Part shown: one piece after another, positions 60,401 through 64,000 of the stretch
How the letters are laid out: each line of letters starts with the position of its first letter
Position numbering within the stretch: the first letter of the stretch is position 1
Source: Cercis canadensis
Taxonomy: Eukaryota > Streptophyta > Magnoliopsida > Fabales > Fabaceae
DNA: 64,000 bases
Direction: 5' to 3'
NCBI GenBank assembly: GCA_003255065.1
Contig: QAOA01008363.1
Location: 107,610 to 171,609 of the forward strand
Notes under the pieces: generated by a model
The model's input: the letters and a program-made list of their open reading frames with translations, nothing else
What the model was told of the DNA's origin: nothing
The model's database searches: none
Translations under genes and position numbers: made by a program

Positions 60401-62410
60401 TTGTATATTACTAAAGATGCATATTTCCTGTTCCAGATTATGTTAAGGTTATTGGAGAGATTTCCACAGTTCAATCAGTAATACTGAGTTCTCAGCTCAA
60501 GGAAATGTTGCAGAATATCAACTCCCATGATGCAATTGAGGGGATATACAAACCCATCAAAATTTTCTATCATCCACGAGAACCTTTCTTCGTCATCAGG
60601 CAGGTAATTCCCTGGGGATCAGTCCAAATATTCTTCTATTTGTTATGTCAAATTCCATATAGGAACAACAAAATTCAAGAATAGTTTCACAACATGACCT
60701 GCCTAATAAATAAACAAGATTACCATAACATGCAACTAAGAAAAAATTAACAATATAAAGCACACATATTATGCTATAATGTACCATGTGGCACCTTATG
60801 CTGTAAGAACCACACCACAGAATCACAGTTCAAACGAACAATATACAGATACTGAACATAAACGACTCAGGAAAGCGGCATACTCTATCTCATCCAGATT
60901 TAGATGTATGCTCAATAAAAGAGGAAATCAACAGCCAAGTTACCAAAGATAAAACTTATTCAACTCCGTGGCCTGAAAGATTGTACATATTCTAATGGTT
61001 GTCCATCTTGACTAAATGCCCCATGTTTTTATGCAGCCACAAAGAATCATAGCCATATTCCCAATGCGTTTTAGAGAAAAGTCAGATGTGATTATTGCAA
61101 CAGCCTTCTTTCAGGTCTGCAGCTGACTAGTACAACAAAGTAATGCATTTTTAACCCAATATGTTTTGATTGATTAATTTAATTTGTCATAGGAACTCAT
61201 GGATGTGGGAAGTTCAGATAAATGGACCAAAGCACCACCCTGCACCTGGTCAGCCATTCCTCCTCCAGAGTTGATGGGAGAAGCTTTGGAAGATTTGAGT
61301 ACCAATGGGGGGTTTGTCTCTTTTGGTATACTCTTATCCTCTAGCAATTCAACCCAAGATCAATTAAATTAAATTGTCTATGAGACATATTTCTTATGAC
61401 ACAGCAAGAAAATTCTCAACTCTAAATTCAAATCAAATGCAACAACAAAAGAGTTAGAAGGTAAAACGGATTCCAAGACATTTGTGAATGACATTGTTTT
61501 GATAATTAGCAGATATCTCTTCACGCCATGTCGAAGGCAAAAGATTGGACAAGACCGTCTGGAATCTATTGAATTTTAATGCCTATGTTAGATACCATGT
61601 TAAGGTAATAACTAGATTAATGTGTATTCATCATCACTATTTCTGATTGTAAATCACTTGATTTCTAACATATGTAATACAGAGCACAAAAGGTCTTATT
61701 CAAAGAAGGATGAGAAAGCGTTTGGAAAGTTTGGTTGAGGTACAGTCTACAGATACACTTGAAGAGCAATATTGAGTTTACCATTTGAGGCAAAACAGAC
61801 ACATCCATTGTAACTAGTTAGAAAGATTCTGATCATCTTCCTCTGACATGCAGGTCCTGCACAAGACAAACTCAGAAGAAGAAGAACAAACTAAACAGGA
61901 TCAAGGTCTGCCCTCAACTTTTAGTATTTGATAATAGATAAATTAAGGAGATGTTCTACTCCATGTTTCAGAAGTATACTTACCAGTAAATTTTTGTTAA
62001 TACTTCATACATATAAAAACAAACTTTTTGAGTTACCAGAGGGAAGCAAGTCCTAGATAAATGTAAACTTAGAAATAGCTAGTTTAGGCACATTGTAGAA
62101 AAGAATATACTAAGTAATGCCATAGCGGTATAGTTAATAGTTTGAAATAATAGAAATGGTTAAAAGCAATACAAATATAAAGTTTCCTGATAGTTCATTT
62201 ACAATTTCTTTGGAACTTGCAGGATGTAAGCACATGAAGAAACCAACCAGGTCATCTAAATATAAAATCCTGAAACAAAGATGTGGCAACTTTAGCAGAC
62301 AGATAAAGAGGATCCATTTCCGACTAAAGATTCATGGATTTGGACGGTTTCGTCGCCGATGGTTGAGGATACCAAAATTCTCTTCGAAGGGATATGACAA
62401 ATTAGAGTAG
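57487..62410 (+). CDS. ARPC2B: Arp2/3 complex subunit 2, ARPC2B type (365 aa)
   Basis: ARPC2 (p34-Arc) is a core subunit of the Arp2/3 complex, which nucleates branched actin filaments; in plants it shapes trichomes and pavement cells. Exons: 57487-57545, 58346-58412, 59571-59775, 60437-60603, 61037-61114, 61193-61325, 61513-61604, 61683-61739, 61854-61905 and 62223-62410. They total 1098 nt in consistent phase. Recognisable stretches are MACIERASPALKEILLK, VDHHLYEFGSVEYHIK, LSISTPPL, TIEMVKGLCPQVVDI, PRGKDYVKVIGEISTVQS, YHPREPFFVIRQPQRI, KSDVIIATAFFQEL, KAPPCTWSAIPP and a basic C-terminus (GRFRRRWLRIPKFSSKG). The match is to the B paralogue (At2g33385 type, which has the MAC...RASPALKEILLK start). 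Exon 3 is partly repeated upstream (59049-59126) because of an assembly join; the complete copy at 59571 is used. Confidence 0.95.
58238..58279. repeat. GAAAAA microsatellite in ARPC2B intron 1
   Basis: About seven tandem GAAAAA units lie roughly 70-110 bp before exon 2. It is a simple length-variable repeat with no other signal. Confidence 0.9.
58622..59646. other. Assembly join: ~510-bp block present twice around N 59127, includes part of exon 3
   Basis: 58622-59126 and 59128-59646 are the same sequence with several substitutions and a small indel (for example near 58760 versus 59270). The first copy stops after 78 nt of exon 3 (59049-59126) at the N; the second contains the full exon. The differences suggest two haplotypes. 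The block also carries the degraded AAGGAGG-type MITE twice (about 58670-58860 and 59160-59390). Confidence 0.85.
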
Positions 62411-64000
62411 CATGCAACCTGCAGTGTTCGACAGATAAAAATAATGTATATGCACATGTCTGTGTGGAAAAGCTTTGTAAAATAATAAATACTACACAGT
62501 GATTAAAATGAAAAAAGAGAGTAAATAACCCCCATTATATCTACTATCACCCAAACGCAATGCTAAAGTGGCAATAAGCATAACAAATTGTAATGTCAAG
62601 TTGTAGGCCTCTGGTTGATACAGTGTCTTCAAGAGAAGACTTCAACACTAATGAAATCAATTTTATATTAGCAAAAGATTTTGTTAGAGAGAAAAGGACA
62701 AATGCATTGCAACCTAACATCCGTAAATCTCAAACATCTACATATTATAAGGTATTAATGCAAAAATCTCAAAAACCATCAAATCATGAGCATTGAAAGC
62801 ACATAACAATTTGAACCTAGAAAATAAAGGATACCATAGAGAAACGTGACTTTCAAGGGTATTGAATTTACTTTGCAGAGTTATGGTAACATAAATACTG
62901 CCATATGAACTAGCCCTTTCTTATGTTTCTCCATTTCTTTCTTTCTTTTTTCCTGGCCATTTCGGATGGTTCCATTTTTCTTTCTAGTGTTCTTGTTCTT
63001 CTTCATAAATTCTAAAACAAATAGTGAGTTGATTTAGTTCAAATTCTTTTAGGTATTTCGATGTAAGTATTCACTTTTTCTCCTATCTAGATTCTCCACC
63101 AGTTTCGCCACATGTAATGGAATTTTTATAAATTTGAATATAAGAATTCAATTAGAAAATAACATCATTAAATCAAGTAGTTTTCTGATGATTTAATTGA
63201 CTGTCTCAGGCTCTCAGTTACACTTCATAGTCATATCTTTTAGACACCTCAACAATCACAGAAGTGCTTAATAATACTGAGACAAGTCTTCTTGCAGGTT
63301 GTCCATTTACACCCACAAATATGCATTCTAATACAGGCATTCAAATTGTTAATATGGTTTCCCCTTACATAACTTTTAGTCTTATAGACAGATTCGAAAA
63401 AGCTTTAACAAGATTACCTATTCCTAATAATTTTAATTCGTTCAACTCTCCTCAATAGAATTAACACAATAAATAACAAGCAAGCAGCGTTCGGAAAAGG
63501 TGGGGGTGGATCCCCAATAACTTGCTCATGCTCAAAATGCTCAAATTTACATAAACAATTCCAACGTTTAATACACATAAGAAATGGAGGAAGGGGGGAG
63601 AATTTGTTGACCTTTTATTATGATTCCCACTATAACTTCTGACAAGAAAACTGAATTACATTTATGAGATTGTATTTTTTTAGTTAATGCTTCTGAGGAC
63701 AATTACACTCCTTGAGACATTTCCTACATCTAGGCTGTCAACTCCAGAATACAAGTGCAAATTGTAGCCTTCCTATTAGAAGGAAAAAAAGCCTAAAAAA
63801 AGATATAATCATGTTTATAATCAGGCTTAATGTCCACGAACTCATGTTGATGGTTCTGTAAGAGCAATAAGGCCTTCTACTGTCTATCGATTATTCATAA
63901 AATCAGACATCACCAATTGCATAAGATTATAGCATTTTGATTTATTCAGTAATGTGATTGTTTCCAGAAAAGCATATTTGTTTTGTTTTGTTTTTTTTTG
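62411..64000. other. 3' flank of ARPC2B and intergenic DNA
   Basis: No supported gene. Short open frames at 62593-62796 and 63264-63458 lack recognisable motifs, splice sites in coherent phase or codon bias. The window ends in a T-rich run. Confidence 0.4.

Noticed and set aside
62593-63458. Two short open frames downstream of ARPC2B
   Set aside because: No motif, no coherent exon structure and ordinary AT-rich codon content; probably chance.
1-64000. CRISPR arrays, bacterial operons, prophage or organelle insertions
   Set aside because: Gene structures are plant nuclear with spliceosomal introns throughout; no spaced short direct repeats and no organelle-like gene blocks are seen.

Overview
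This is nuclear DNA from a flowering plant, most likely a core eudicot. The genes have many short introns, AT-rich introns and intergenic DNA, Ty1-copia retrotransposon remains and several MITE families. The proteins are plant-type: a two-domain cyclopropane fatty acid synthase, a plant hnRNP A/B-like protein, SPC22, and ARPC2B. The species cannot be named from the sequence. Twelve isolated N bases occur. At six of them the flanking sequence is repeated on both sides, sometimes with small differences, which looks like unmerged contig ends (possibly two haplotypes) joined by a one-base gap.

Layout. 1-1076 (+): end of a Ty1-copia element with a large internal deletion and a clean 3' LTR. 1267-3910 (+): nine-exon 3' duplicate of a cyclopropane synthase gene (methyltransferase half only), all frames open. 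5034-5451: foldback MITE with a 9-bp target duplication. 7121-9973 (+): two dead copia fragments, one joined into the other. 12047-22340 (+): complete 24-exon cyclopropane synthase gene (865 aa). Its 2.8-kb first intron holds a MITE, a foldback element carrying a complete TOPLESS-related exon with its splice sites, and an inverted duplication of a KDEL-type papain-like protease gene fragment. 26627-29710 (-): two-RRM glycine-rich hnRNP. 30-37 kb: AT-rich, repeat-filled intergenic DNA. 36963-39990 (-): signal peptidase complex subunit 3. 45834-47026 (+): plant-specific acidic protein. 48494-52498 (-): 96-aa plant protein ending in a CaaX-like box. 57487-62410 (+): Arp2/3 complex subunit 2 (ARPC2B type).

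The genes are housekeeping or lipid-metabolism genes and do not form one pathway. From memory, the order ARPC2B, small CaaX-like protein, acidic protein, hnRNP resembles Arabidopsis At2g33385 to At2g33410, so the right half of the window may be an old conserved block. The cyclopropane synthase locus has been reshaped by tandem partial duplication and transposon activity. The most unusual structure is in its first intron: pieces of two unrelated genes in adjacent foldbacks, one of which is the type of inverted gene duplication thought to give rise to young small-RNA hairpins.
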